This document shows, piece after piece, positions 45,106-54,098 of a stretch of 63,322 nt of DNA. Made by a program: the position numbers and the translations under genes. Numbering within the stretch: position 1 is the stretch's first letter; each line of letters opens with the position of its first letter. Where the stretch lies: NCBI GenBank assembly GCA_945883565.1, contig CAMCXO010000014.1, positions 1 to 63,322 on the forward strand, read 5' to 3'. This DNA is from Chryseobacterium gleum. GTDB taxonomy: Bacteria; Bacteroidota; Bacteroidia; Flavobacteriales; Schleiferiaceae. A model generated the notes under the pieces. It did not search any database, had not been told where the DNA came from, and worked only from the letters and a program-made list of their open reading frames with translations.

Positions 45106-47758
45106 GATGATGTGATTTTAAAGATTGAGGCGTATATAACGGCAAAGTGATACAAACTTTGGTGCCTTGAGGGAGATTGGGTTCAATCCAAATTTTACCT
45201 TGATGCATCTGTACAATGTTTCGGCAAATAGCCAGACCTAGTCCGCTGCCATTCGGCTTTTTGCGGGTTTGATTACGAACCTGATAAAACTTATCGAAAA
45301 CCAAAAGCATTTCATCTTTAGAAATACCACTGCCATTATCGCTTATGTTTACTTTGATGCTATGTTCAAATGGGTAGGCCGTAATATGTATATGCCCTTC
45401 ACCGGCAGGGCTGTATTTAATAGAATTGTTCAATAAATTGATGAGAACTTGCTGTATGCGGTCAAAGTCCAAATAAGTTGAAGGGGTTGAAGGTGCAATA
45501 TCCAAATGAATTTGAATGTGTTTTTCACGCAAAAGGCTGTCAATGCTTGAAACGGCTGCTTGAATTACCTCTATTATTTGATGCTTGCTTAAGCTTAGTT
45601 TCTGGTTTCCACTTTCGTATCGTTCCAAATCGAGGATGTCGTTTATTAAACGGGTGAGCCTTTCACAATCTACAACAATGTTGTCTAAAAACCGAGATTG
45701 GTCTTCAGTGTCCATATCGTCTGTATCTCTAACCAATTCAGCTTGTGAGCGAATAGCGGCAAGGGGTGTTCTTAGCTCATGGGTTACGGTATAAAGAAAA
45801 TCGTCTTTGATTTTTGAAAATGATTCTAGGCGTTCATTCGCTGCCAATAATTTATCAGTGGCTTCTTCCAATTCGCGCTGCTTGGCTTGAAGGTTTCGGT
45901 TAAGACGATGGATTTCTTTGGATTCTTCTAAAATATCGACCACTTGTTGAAAGCCTAATTCACTTTCTTGAACAACTTGTGCCACCATAATTCTAGCCGA
46001 CGATGGGCCAATGGCTTCGGTTAATAGTCGTTCTGCATAGGTGGCCATTCTGGCATCGGTTTTTGGGTTCGAAGCCCAGTCTATTTTGTGAATACGCGCA
46101 TATCTGTCTAGTACTTCGGTAGTTCGCCTGTCGCCTAAGAAACGCATTAACAAACTTCTGATATCAGTAAAGAGCGTTCCAGCGGTCCAAAGTGAATCCT
46201 CAACAAGGCCTTTTTCAAATCTTTGCGAGCGAACAAATAATTCGGCTTGAATTTTTTCACGCACATTTGGTAGATGATGCCAAGAACCTAATATGTAAAA
46301 ACATGAATTGGTTCCCAAGCTTAAAACTATACTTAAACTCAAGGGTCCCAACCCAGTTTGTGTTTCAGCCATTATAAAAAAATTCGATAAATCGTAAATG
46401 CCTAACATGGGCGATAACAATAAAATCGCCCAAATAGCAAACCCGATACTTATACCCAGAAGGGCCCCTTTTATATTGCCATTAATCCAAAACAACCCGC
46501 CAATAAAAGCAGGAGCAAACTGCATCATGGCTATAAAGCTCACCATACCAATGCTCACCAAACTCGCTTGAGATGAAAGAGAACGATAAAAAAGAAAAGC
46601 CAGGGCAAAAACAAGCGTAAGCGAAATTCGTCTTAAAAAAAGAATACGACCTCTTAAACTGTTATCGCCTTTTCGCGCCAGAAGTGCAGGCAACACAACA
46701 TTGGTGCTTAACATATTACCAAGTGCTATTGACGAAACAATTATCATAGAAGTGGCAGCTGAAAAGCCTCCTAAAAAAACCAAAATGGGGGCAAATCCGC
46801 CGCTGATTAATGAAAGTTCAAGTAAGGCGTAGTCTCCTCCGAATGAAGAAGATAAAAAGCGTTCGCCACTAAAAACTATTGGCAATATAGGAAGATTAAT
46901 AACCAATAAATAAACAGGTAAAAGCCATGCCGCGCGATTCAGATGGTTTATGTTGTTGTTTTCTACAACCCCTACCTGAAACTGCCTGGGCAAAAGGAAA
47001 AAGGCAAAAGCTGAAGCAATCAGCATCCAAAACCAATCGGCAGAATCAGAAAATTGAAAGCTACTGTGGGTTACTGGTATTGAGGCCATGGCTTCGGCAA
47101 ATCCTTCCCATTGTCCGTAAAGCGCACGAAAAACCAAAGTTGAAGAGAGAATAAGAGCAAAGAGTTTGAACAAACTTTCGAAGGCAATAACCGAAACTAA
47201 GCCTTTCCGTGGTTTGTTGGCTTCTAAATATCGTGTGCCAAACAATAAAGTAAAGGCCAAAAGTAAGGTGGTTAGGTAGAGTGCAGGGTCGTAAGCCCAC
47301 CATCTTAAACCTTTTTCGAAGCCGGCTAAAAGGCCATAGCTTTCTGAAAGCGCTTTAATTTGAAGTGATATATAAGGTAAAACCCCGATAATGCTAAAAA
47401 CAGCTACTAAAATTTCCAGGCTTCGGTTTTTGCCATAACGAGCAGCAATAAATTCAGCCAAAGTTGAAATACGTTGAGATTTGGTAATTTGAATAATGCG
47501 TTTACCCAGATGCATCCAAACAGGCATCGCAATAACGGGTCCCAAATAAATGGCCAAAAAATCGAGCCCGCTGCGGGAGGCTAAGCCTACACTGCCGTAA
47601 TACGTCCAAGCGGTACAATAAACAGCTAACGAGAGGGTATACCGGTTGGCCCCATTGCCTAAATTTTGAGCCCAATCCGCCCGTTTTTCGACCCAATGGG
47701 CCAATAAAAACATAAGGCCTAAGTATATAACTATAGCCATAATAAGGGTTTCACTCAT
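45083..47758 (-). CDS. SSS-transporter/histidine kinase fusion (CrbS-like)
   Basis: 891 residues. N-terminal ~500 residues form a sodium/solute symporter-like domain of about 13 helices. A short STAC-type segment follows (TYAERLLTEAIGPSSARIMVA), then a coiled coil and a histidine kinase: H-box FLYTVTHELRTPL, N-box LINLLNNSIKYSP, G1 ISDNGSGIS, F FDKFYQ, G2 GSGLGLAICR. CrbS/CbrA-like kinases couple substrate transport to signalling; CrbS controls acs in Vibrio and Pseudomonas. Its place beside acsA and prpE supports sensing of acetate or propionate. Confidence 0.93.
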   Translation of the reverse strand: MSETLIMAIVIYLGLMFLLAHWVEKRADWAQNLGNGANRYTLSLAVYCTAWTYYGSVGLASRSGLDFLAIYLGPVIAMPVWMHLGKRIIQITKSQRISTLAEFIAARYGKNRSLEILVAVFSIIGVLPYISLQIKALSESYGLLAGFEKGLRWWAYDPALYLTTLLLAFTLLFGTRYLEANKPRKGLVSVIAFESLFKLFALILSSTLVFRALYGQWEGFAEAMASIPVTHSSFQFSDSADWFWMLIASAFAFFLLPRQFQVGVVENNNINHLNRAAWLLPVYLLVINLPILPIVFSGERFLSSSFGGDYALLELSLISGGFAPILVFLGGFSAATSMIIVSSIALGNMLSTNVVLPALLARKGDNSLRGRILFLRRISLTLVFALAFLFYRSLSSQASLVSIGMVSFIAMMQFAPAFIGGLFWINGNIKGALLGISIGFAIWAILLLSPMLGIYDLSNFFIMAETQTGLGPLSLSIVLSLGTNSCFYILGSWHHLPNVREKIQAELFVRSQRFEKGLVEDSLWTAGTLFTDIRSLLMRFLGDRRTTEVLDRYARIHKIDWASNPKTDARMATYAERLLTEAIGPSSARIMVAQVVQESELGFQQVVDILEESKEIHRLNRNLQAKQRELEEATDKLLAANERLESFSKIKDDFLYTVTHELRTPLAAIRSQAELVRDTDDMDTEDQSRFLDNIVVDCERLTRLINDILDLERYESGNQKLSLSKHQIIEVIQAAVSSIDSLLREKHIQIHLDIAPSTPSTYLDFDRIQQVLINLLNNSIKYSPAGEGHIHITAYPFEHSIKVNISDNGSGISKDEMLLVFDKFYQVRNQTRKKPNGSGLGLAICRNIVQMHQGKIWIEPNLPQGTKVCITLPLYTPQSLKSHHLGTHSNS

Positions 47759-47933
47759 GGCGCTTACTGAGTTGAGCCAGCATTACAATGGCAATGAGCC
47801 ACACCATAAGCAGATAAAATACGGCGCGCCCATACCCAAACAACCCATATCCCAAAAGCCCCAACACAGGCTGACTAATCAAAAGCAAGAGAAATAGGCT
47901 AATGCTGTATTTGGCGTTTTTAGGTAGTTTCAT
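47751..47933 (-). CDS. small two-helix membrane protein
   Basis: 60 residues. Two hydrophobic stretches (YSISLFLLLLISQPVLGLL and AVFYLLMVWLIAIVMLAQL) flank a Gly-rich turn (GYGLFGYGR). Overlaps the sensor kinase by 8 nt, so translationally coupled. Possibly a subunit of the transporter-like sensor, by analogy with DUF4212 and its symporter at 49788; that is inference. Confidence 0.72.
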   Translation of the reverse strand: MKLPKNAKYSISLFLLLLISQPVLGLLGYGLFGYGRAVFYLLMVWLIAIVMLAQLSKRHE

Positions 47934-47983
47934 ATTTTCCCAAGGCTAGAATATAAATATGGGTTGTTCTATGATGAAAATCA

Positions 47984-48007
47984 GCGGTAATCCCAAAGGC
48001 CTACCGC
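47984..48007 (-). terminator. weak hairpin after the symporter gene
   Basis: GCGGTA (47984-47989) pairs with TACCGC (48002-48007) in the gap between the symporter stop and the small membrane gene. The following T-run is poor, so read-through into the sensor operon is possible. Confidence 0.33.
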
Positions 48008-48032
48008 CGACTTCACGTTTTATATTTCTTTC

Positions 48033-49754
48033 TTAATGCATATGGGCTTCTCCAGCTCCTTTAGGTATTCGAATATCTTCAACCAAATCTGAAATATGCT
48101 TGGGAGGGGCTGGCGTAAAAGAACTTACGGTCAATGCCACACCAAAATTCACCAACATGCCAACCAGTCCAAAGCCTTCAGGCGAAATGCCGAACCAGTA
48201 GGTTTCGGGGGTACCGCCTCCAAACAGGTTGAACTTGAATTTGAGAATGTAGAAAATAGTTATCGCTAAACCGCTGATAATACCTGCGATGGCCCCTTCT
48301 TTATTCATTCTCTTGCTAAAAATGCCCATTAAAATGGCTGGAAAGAAACTCGCAGCAGCCAATCCAAATGCAAGCGCCACCACTGCAGCCACATAATCCG
48401 GAGGATTTATTCCGAAGTAACCTGCAACAATTACGGCAACTACTGCAGCCAATCGGGCCGCAACCAACTCGCCTTTATCGCTGATGTTGGGCATCAACTG
48501 CTTTTTAATAAGGTCGTGTGATATCGAAGTTGAAATAACCAACAGCAGTCCAGCCGCAGTACTTAAAGCCGCTGCCAATCCGCCCGCTGCTACCAATCCC
48601 ACTACCCAATTCGGTAGTTTGGCTATTTCTGGGTTAGCCAGAACCATGATGTCCTTGTCTATTTTGATTTCGTTGGCATCGGCATTTTTAACATATTGAA
48701 CCTTTCCATCGCCATTTTTATCTTCAATAGAGATTAAGCCTGTTTTCTGCCAATTGCTTACCCAGGCTGGAAGGCTTTCAATGGGTTGCTCTTTTACACT
48801 TCCAATTAGGTTGTACATCCCAAAAGCAGCCACCGCTGGCGCTGTGGTATAAAGAATGGCTATAAATATTAAGGCATAACCTGCCGAAATACGAGCGTCT
48901 TTTACTTTAGGTACTGTAAAAAAGCGCACGATAACATGCGGTAAGCCGGCTGTTCCTAGCATTAAGGCTGCTGTTATAAAAAACAAATCGAGCTTTGTTT
49001 TACTTCCATCGGTATAAGCTGTAAAACCCAATTCGGTAAGCATACCATCGAGTTTGTCGAGTAAATAGGTTCCATCTTCAACCCTTCCTCCAAAACCTAA
49101 CTGCGGAATAGCATTTCCGGTAAGCATAATGCTTAAAAAAATGGCCGGAACCATAAAAGCAAAAATTAGTACACAAAACTGGGCAACTTGGGTATACGTA
49201 ATGCCTTTCATACCGCCCAGAACCGCGTAGAAAAACACCACTACCATACCTAAAACTACCCCTTTTCCGGTATTGTCTAAACCAAATAGATTAAAAGAAG
49301 TAAGAAAGGGTTCTAAGAACCTTGAGAAAACAACCCCAACGCCGCGCATTTGTCCGGCTACATAGGTAAACGATACAAAAAGCGCTGCAATAACGGCCAC
49401 AGTTCTGGCTACATTGCTGTAATAACGGTCGCCAATGAAGGCGGGTACTGTAAATTTCCCGAATTTTCTCAAATAAGGCGCCAGGAGTAAGGCCAGTAGA
49501 ACATAACCCCCTGTCCAGCCCATTAAATATACTGAACCATCGTAGCCGGAAAATGAAATCAGTCCGGCCATTGAAATAAATGACGCTGCGCTCATCCAAT
49601 CGGCTGCAGTGGCCATGCCATTGGCCAAAGGACTAACCCCTCCTCCGGCTACATAAAATTCTTTGGTGCTACCGGCTCGCGACCATATAGCTATCCCAAT
49701 GTAAAGGGCAAAGGTGCTGCCTACTATAATGTAGGTCCAAGTTAAAATATCCAT
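48033..49754 (-). CDS. sodium/solute symporter, ActP/VC_2705 type
   Basis: 573 residues, about 13 membrane helices. SSS family landmarks include the N-terminal GGVSPLANGMATAADWMSAA, a GGMKGITYTQVAQ segment and the sodium-site region LAAALSTAAGLLLVIS. A soluble insertion with an Asp-rich loop (EDKNGDGKVQ) lies around residues 330-380, as in the VC_2705 large-subunit subfamily. Imports acetate or another short carboxylate with sodium. Paired with the DUF4212 small subunit encoded 33 nt upstream. Confidence 0.92.
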   Translation of the reverse strand: MDILTWTYIIVGSTFALYIGIAIWSRAGSTKEFYVAGGGVSPLANGMATAADWMSAASFISMAGLISFSGYDGSVYLMGWTGGYVLLALLLAPYLRKFGKFTVPAFIGDRYYSNVARTVAVIAALFVSFTYVAGQMRGVGVVFSRFLEPFLTSFNLFGLDNTGKGVVLGMVVVFFYAVLGGMKGITYTQVAQFCVLIFAFMVPAIFLSIMLTGNAIPQLGFGGRVEDGTYLLDKLDGMLTELGFTAYTDGSKTKLDLFFITAALMLGTAGLPHVIVRFFTVPKVKDARISAGYALIFIAILYTTAPAVAAFGMYNLIGSVKEQPIESLPAWVSNWQKTGLISIEDKNGDGKVQYVKNADANEIKIDKDIMVLANPEIAKLPNWVVGLVAAGGLAAALSTAAGLLLVISTSISHDLIKKQLMPNISDKGELVAARLAAVVAVIVAGYFGINPPDYVAAVVALAFGLAAASFFPAILMGIFSKRMNKEGAIAGIISGLAITIFYILKFKFNLFGGGTPETYWFGISPEGFGLVGMLVNFGVALTVSSFTPAPPKHISDLVEDIRIPKGAGEAHMH

Positions 49755-49787
49755 ATGAGTTGGTTTTGTTTAAGGGTTTGATAAGAT

Positions 49788-50036
49788 TTATTCGTTCACT
49801 TCGAACTCGTTATCGAGTTTGTTCATCCAGCGTACGTACACAAAAATCAAGGCAATGAATACATAAATAGAGCCTTGTTGCGCAAACCAGAATCCCAGTT
49901 TAAAGCCACCAATGCGAATGGTGTTGAGTTGGTCGACTAGTAAAATTCCGAATCCATAGCTAACTACAAACCATATAGTTAACAATATGGTAAGGAATCT
50001 TAAATTGCGTTTCCAGTAAACTTTCAGGTCTTTCAT
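49788..50036 (-). CDS. DUF4212 small subunit of the symporter
   Basis: 82 residues with two membrane helices (FLTILLTIWFVVSYGFGILL and GSIYVFIALIFVYVRW) joined by a loop with the conserved GFKLGFWFAQQGS. This is the Na_symport_sm/DUF4212 family, always found with a large SSS subunit of the VC_2705 type, as here. Gaps of 33 nt to the symporter and 11 nt to the porin gene show an operon. Confidence 0.9.
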   Translation of the reverse strand: MKDLKVYWKRNLRFLTILLTIWFVVSYGFGILLVDQLNTIRIGGFKLGFWFAQQGSIYVFIALIFVYVRWMNKLDNEFEVNE

Positions 50037-50047
50037 TTTGATTGGTT

Positions 50048-51373
50048 TTAGAGATAAATAACAGATTGTAATACCACCTCGCTGCGGCGCTTTACATCGC
50101 TGAGGTTGGTCATATCGGGTCTATTTCGGTAATTGAGGGTTAACTTGGCGTGATGGCCTTTTAATAAGAAATTCATACCCAAATCGAAAACATTGGTGGC
50201 CACTATTTCATCGTTTTGGTCGCGTAAACCATCAAATAATGCAGAGCTAAAAGCCACGAATGGCTGATACCGCATTTTTTGCTTATCACCTGGCAATAAG
50301 TAGCCCGCTTGAGCGTATACAATGTCTCCGGTTCCAATTAAGGGTATGGCATTTCCACGTAAACTGGCATTTCCGGTCGACCCGGTTGCGGGATTCAAAA
50401 TACCAATGTTTCTAAGCTTATTAGGTCCGAAATTGTAATTATAATAAACTGCATAAGCTGTTAATCCCGCGCCTTTATCGCCAATTGGCATATCTAAAAA
50501 AGCATCAAAACCCAGCAATGTCATGTCGTGAAAGAGCGTATCGCCCTCAGAATTTTGGCTCCACATGGCATCTCCGTTGTGCAAGAATCCGGCACCTATG
50601 TTAAACACTTTTTTGGTTCCCAAATAGCTACCAACATAAAACGGAAGAACATTTGATTCTTTGTCTAGAAGGTTGTAGCTGAAGTAGCCTTCTATTACTT
50701 TTTGATCGTTTTTTGGACTGTAATTGGCGCGATTTAAAGCAATACTGCCTGCGGTATTGGTTAAAAAGGGATCGCTTACAGCGACTCTATATTCAAGTTT
50801 GCCCAAATATCCTTTAGCGTATACCCCAATTTTACGGGCAAATTGGTCGGTGGCTTCTATGGTGGCCCAGTTAAAGATAGGCGCATCCAGAGCTAAAAAA
50901 TTCAAAGTACTGGCGCTGCTCATGCGCGAAATACCATTCCAATAATGCAGGCCAAAGCCAATGTTGAGATAATTATCTAAAACCTTATACTCGGTCCACG
51001 CATCGTGCATATACAATTGAGGACGCTTACCATCGGTTCCCAAATATCCGCCACTGTAGGCATTTTGGTTGTTTAAACCAAAGTGGGTGAGTATTAAAAA
51101 TCGCTTATTAAGTTGGGCGTACATTAAAAATCTCGAGCGTCTTAAATTGAAATCAACTGAGCTTGACTGAGGGTCGCCGTACTTGGTAGAACCCGTATTG
51201 TTTTCGTTGTAATGAAGCCAGAACTGGTGCCAGGTAATGAGGCGGAAGTAGTAGCTGCCATCTTCGTTAAGCTTTACTTTTAAACCGCTGTTGTACTCGC
51301 TTATTCCTTGAGCGCTCACCCAAAAAGGAATATAAAGCAAGCTGAAAATGAAAGGTTTAATGACATTCTTCAT
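50048..51373 (-). CDS. outer membrane porin of the acetate-uptake operon
   Basis: About 441 residues from ATG 51373, which gives the signal peptide MKNVIKPFIFSLLYIPFWVSAQ; an upstream in-frame ATG at 51454 would add 27 polar residues. The rest is beta-barrel-like with repeated aromatic strand ends (FNLRRSRFLMYAQL, YFSYNLL) and a C-terminal VVLQSVIYL. Probably lets short carboxylates cross the outer membrane for the symporter encoded downstream. Confidence 0.8.
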   Translation of the reverse strand: MKNVIKPFIFSLLYIPFWVSAQGISEYNSGLKVKLNEDGSYYFRLITWHQFWLHYNENNTGSTKYGDPQSSSVDFNLRRSRFLMYAQLNKRFLILTHFGLNNQNAYSGGYLGTDGKRPQLYMHDAWTEYKVLDNYLNIGFGLHYWNGISRMSSASTLNFLALDAPIFNWATIEATDQFARKIGVYAKGYLGKLEYRVAVSDPFLTNTAGSIALNRANYSPKNDQKVIEGYFSYNLLDKESNVLPFYVGSYLGTKKVFNIGAGFLHNGDAMWSQNSEGDTLFHDMTLLGFDAFLDMPIGDKGAGLTAYAVYYNYNFGPNKLRNIGILNPATGSTGNASLRGNAIPLIGTGDIVYAQAGYLLPGDKQKMRYQPFVAFSSALFDGLRDQNDEIVATNVFDLGMNFLLKGHHAKLTLNYRNRPDMTNLSDVKRRSEVVLQSVIYL

Positions 51374-51479
51374 CTGAGGTTTGGTTTTGGTTATATCCAA
51401 GGGTTCTCGCCGATTTGGTTGACCAAAACTGTAAAGCTTGCTCGCAAATACCAAATGTTATATATCTATATGCTAATTT

Positions 51480-51491
51480 ATATAGTTATTT
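51480..51491. repeat. ATATAGTTATTT 12-mer, copy 1
   Basis: Identical to 51928-51939, so the 12-mer occurs once upstream of the orphan InsA-like gene and once at its stop codon, upstream of the porin operon. A nearby TATAGTT also lies at 51910-51916. A candidate operator or a footprint of an old insertion. Confidence 0.45.
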
Positions 51492-51908
51492 CTTAAAACG
51501 CTCCCATTGAATAAGCATAAATTTATCACCTATTTCAGTGATTATCAGCCCTGCTCCTTGAATATTAGAGCGTGAAGAAATGTATCTACTTAGTTCTTCG
51601 TGGGTAAGTATTTTATAGGTGGGGTGATAATCACTTGACGCCGGACGTTGAACGCCATGTTGTTTTACCCAATTCATAACACTTACATGGCTAATGCCTA
51701 AAAGCCGTTCGATTTCGCGGTAGCTAACACCTTCGATGTATAACTGTAAAGCCTTCACAACGTAGTGATCATCTATTTTTTTACCTAACCTATTGACGGT
51801 AAAATGATAAGAACATGCTTTACATCTGAACCGCTGCCGGTCGTTTAAAACCCCACTTTTTACTGTTTCGAGTGATTTACAACGTGGGCACAGCTTAAAC
51901 TCCGCCAT
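51486..51908 (-). CDS. orphan IS1 InsA-like zinc-ribbon/HTH protein
   Basis: 140 residues. N-terminal zinc ribbon CPRC...RFRCKAC, then a helix-turn-helix with the InsA signature (YIEGVSYREIERLLGISHVSVMNWV). This is the DNA-binding half of IS1-type transposases. The catalytic DDE half is absent, and the last ~60 residues are an unrelated tail (KILTHEELSRYIS...). No terminal inverted repeats or InsB gene were found. The gene lies upstream of and co-directional with the porin-DUF4212-symporter genes, so a domesticated transcription regulator is the most economical reading. Confidence 0.78.
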   Translation of the reverse strand: MAEFKLCPRCKSLETVKSGVLNDRQRFRCKACSYHFTVNRLGKKIDDHYVVKALQLYIEGVSYREIERLLGISHVSVMNWVKQHGVQRPASSDYHPTYKILTHEELSRYISSRSNIQGAGLIITEIGDKFMLIQWERFKK

Positions 51909-51927
51909 CTATAGTTTTTTAGTGAAG

Positions 51928-51939
51928 ATATAGTTATTT
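51928..51939. repeat. ATATAGTTATTT 12-mer, copy 2
   Basis: Exact copy of 51480-51491, located about 20-30 bp upstream of the InsA-like start codon. An arrangement expected for a binding site of an autoregulated gene. Confidence 0.45.
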
Positions 51940-51962
51940 AGCAAACCAATGCCAAAACAACG

Positions 51963-52991
51963 TTAAAATCTTTCACACGATGCGCATAAAGGGATATCAG
52001 AACTGCGGTTGCGTGCCATGGAGTTGAGCCATTGTTGGCGCATAGGGCTATGGTAAGCAGCATACAAGCCATTTTCGTGTATATTGGCCACTACAGCCTT
52101 GGCATTTAAGTCGTTGCAGCAAATACTTACATCGCCATTTGGCATCACCACCAATTGATCGAGCATCATGCTACAGCCCCATTTCCAAGGCTTTGAGCGC
52201 CTCCCCGTTTCTATGCCCTCTAGATCAACCTGCCCTCCCCAATCATGAGCCAAACGCAGCTCATAAGATGGGCATAAATAGAGTATTTCGGCAAACTCCG
52301 GGTGAAAGTCCTTTTTCTCCAACATCTCAGTGGTTGGCAAAACAGAAATTATAAAAATGGCTTTTGGTTTCGCCAAAGCCGCGTTTTCTTCTAAAAAAGC
52401 TTTTACTTGAGGGTAAAATACCGACCATTTTGCGCGTTTCCGCATGCTTTCGTAAGCCTCAGGGCTTCCACCATCCATACTCAAGCCAACCGAATCAATA
52501 GCCGAACTATTCAGTATGGCACTTCGATGTTTGCCATCAAGTAACATTCCATTGGTTAGCAATTCTACCTTTGGAAACTTCTTCTTGTTTTCTCTTGCTT
52601 CTATTTTTTTCTCATCTAAAACAAACAGCAGCTCGCTAAACTTTGGGTGCAGAAGGGTTTCGCCTCCGTTGTGCAAGTGCATAAGCTCCACATTTTTGAA
52701 TCGCTTGTCGTAAATAAGCTCATTTAACAAGTATGACCATGTTTCAGACGACATGCGTGTTTTAACCATTTCATGGTTGAGGGCGCAAAAAGAGCAACGC
52801 AAATTGCAATAGTTCACCCATTCTACATAGATCTCGCGGGTTGAAGCAGATTTTGCATCTAAACCTAAAAAGCGGTGGCATACGTAACGGGTTCCGAAAT
52901 CGAGGCCCTGAGCAAATTCAAACAAGGGCCGTAAACGGTTAACCTTGCCAAGCTTCCTATTTATAACATCGCGGAAATCAGTGTAGTTCAT
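51963..52991 (-). CDS. radical SAM protein with partial SPASM-like tail
   Basis: 342 residues. The [4Fe-4S] motif CNLRCSFC (Cys62, 66, 69) opens a radical SAM barrel with a GGE-like HNGGETLLHP motif. The C-terminal part has Cys in KWGCSMM, SICCND and LCASC, resembling a SPASM/twitch auxiliary cluster domain. The substrate is unknown; no peptide-precursor gene lies next to it. It stands alone, with about 165 bp to queG and 54 bp to the InsA-like gene. Confidence 0.86.
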   Translation of the reverse strand: MNYTDFRDVINRKLGKVNRLRPLFEFAQGLDFGTRYVCHRFLGLDAKSASTREIYVEWVNYCNLRCSFCALNHEMVKTRMSSETWSYLLNELIYDKRFKNVELMHLHNGGETLLHPKFSELLFVLDEKKIEARENKKKFPKVELLTNGMLLDGKHRSAILNSSAIDSVGLSMDGGSPEAYESMRKRAKWSVFYPQVKAFLEENAALAKPKAIFIISVLPTTEMLEKKDFHPEFAEILYLCPSYELRLAHDWGGQVDLEGIETGRRSKPWKWGCSMMLDQLVVMPNGDVSICCNDLNAKAVVANIHENGLYAAYHSPMRQQWLNSMARNRSSDIPLCASCERF

Positions 52992-53156
52992 GGGTCAAAA
53001 TTGACAAACCCAAGCAAAACATACGCTGATAAAGGTCATTTATGCACTGTTTTTAACTGTTCGCAGTTAAAAAAAGCATGACTTGTTCATCTGCTATTTC
53101 TAGTTTGAAAACCAATTGTTTGTTGGGAAGAAAATCGCTTCATTGATAAGAACATT

Positions 53157-54098
53157 TTACAATTCCCTCAAGGTGTTGGCCACATTTTTTTTGAAACGTT
53201 CGAATCCGGCGCGCTTAAGCGGTGTTCGTCCAAGGCGTTCTTCAAACAACACTTCGGTTAGGTTGAGCCAATCTAGAACATGCATACTTTCTATTTCCGG
53301 ATGTGGTAAAAAATCAGGCTCTTGATGCGGTTTACTAAATCTATTCCAAGGGCAAACTTCTTGACAAACATCGCACCCAAACGCCCAACCATCGAGTTGA
53401 TTTGTCAAGCTTTCAGGTAAAATTGCTTTCGATTCTATGGTGAGGTAACTGATGCACAAGTTCGAATCAATAACCCCATCGCCTACGATGGCCTTAGTAG
53501 GACAGGCATCAATGCAACGCGTGCATTGTCCGCAATGATCGCTCACCGGCAAGTCTATTCCCAACTCAACATCAAGAATTAAAACGGCTAGGAAAAAATA
53601 AGAACCCTGTTTTTTGCTTAACAGCAAGCTGTTTTTGCCTATCCAACCTAAACCGCTTCGCTGTGCCCAAGCCCTTTCGTGCACAGGGCCACTGTCTACA
53701 AACCCACGCCCCTCAAAGTCGCCCCACTCTTGTTTGAGCCTAGCCATCATCTTCTTTAGTTTTTTACCAATCACTTTATGGTAATCGCGGCCCATAGCGT
53801 ACCGAGCCATTTTTGGCTTTTCTTGTTGAAGCTTAGATGGTTCGGGGAAGTAATTATAACTTAAGCAAATGACCGATTTAGCACCGGGCAACAATCTTCG
53901 AGGATCAAGTCTCAAATCTAGATGTTTCTCAATCCAATGCATATCAGCCTGAAAACCGCTTTTAAGCCATTGTTCAAACAGCGGTGCCTCTTTGTCTAAA
54001 AACCCGGCACGGGCAATTCTGCAATCCAAAAAACCAAATTCAGCCGCAAGACTTTTTATGTAGAGCGCGCGCTCTTCGGCCAATCCAAGTTTGCTCAC
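53157..54098 (-). CDS. queG: epoxyqueuosine reductase
   Basis: 313 residues, cytoplasmic. Catalytic region GFVDSGPVHERAWAQRSGLGWIGKN, then two [4Fe-4S] clusters (CGQCTRCIDACPTKA and CDVCQEVCPWN). Reduces epoxyqueuosine in tRNA to queuosine with cobalamin. The 4-nt overlap with the DUF2461 gene suggests co-expression. Works with the precursor transporter at 29250. Confidence 0.95.
   Translation of the reverse strand: MSKLGLAEERALYIKSLAAEFGFLDCRIARAGFLDKEAPLFEQWLKSGFQADMHWIEKHLDLRLDPRRLLPGAKSVICLSYNYFPEPSKLQQEKPKMARYAMGRDYHKVIGKKLKKMMARLKQEWGDFEGRGFVDSGPVHERAWAQRSGLGWIGKNSLLLSKKQGSYFFLAVLILDVELGIDLPVSDHCGQCTRCIDACPTKAIVGDGVIDSNLCISYLTIESKAILPESLTNQLDGWAFGCDVCQEVCPWNRFSKPHQEPDFLPHPEIESMHVLDWLNLTEVLFEERLGRTPLKRAGFERFKKNVANTLREL

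Noticed and set aside
51480-51939. Complete IS1-type insertion sequence
   Set aside because: No InsB/DDE frame and no terminal inverted repeats were found; only the DNA-binding half is present.
53195-53215. tRNA T-loop-like GTTCGAATCC string
   Set aside because: It is inside queG coding sequence and no cloverleaf can be drawn around it.
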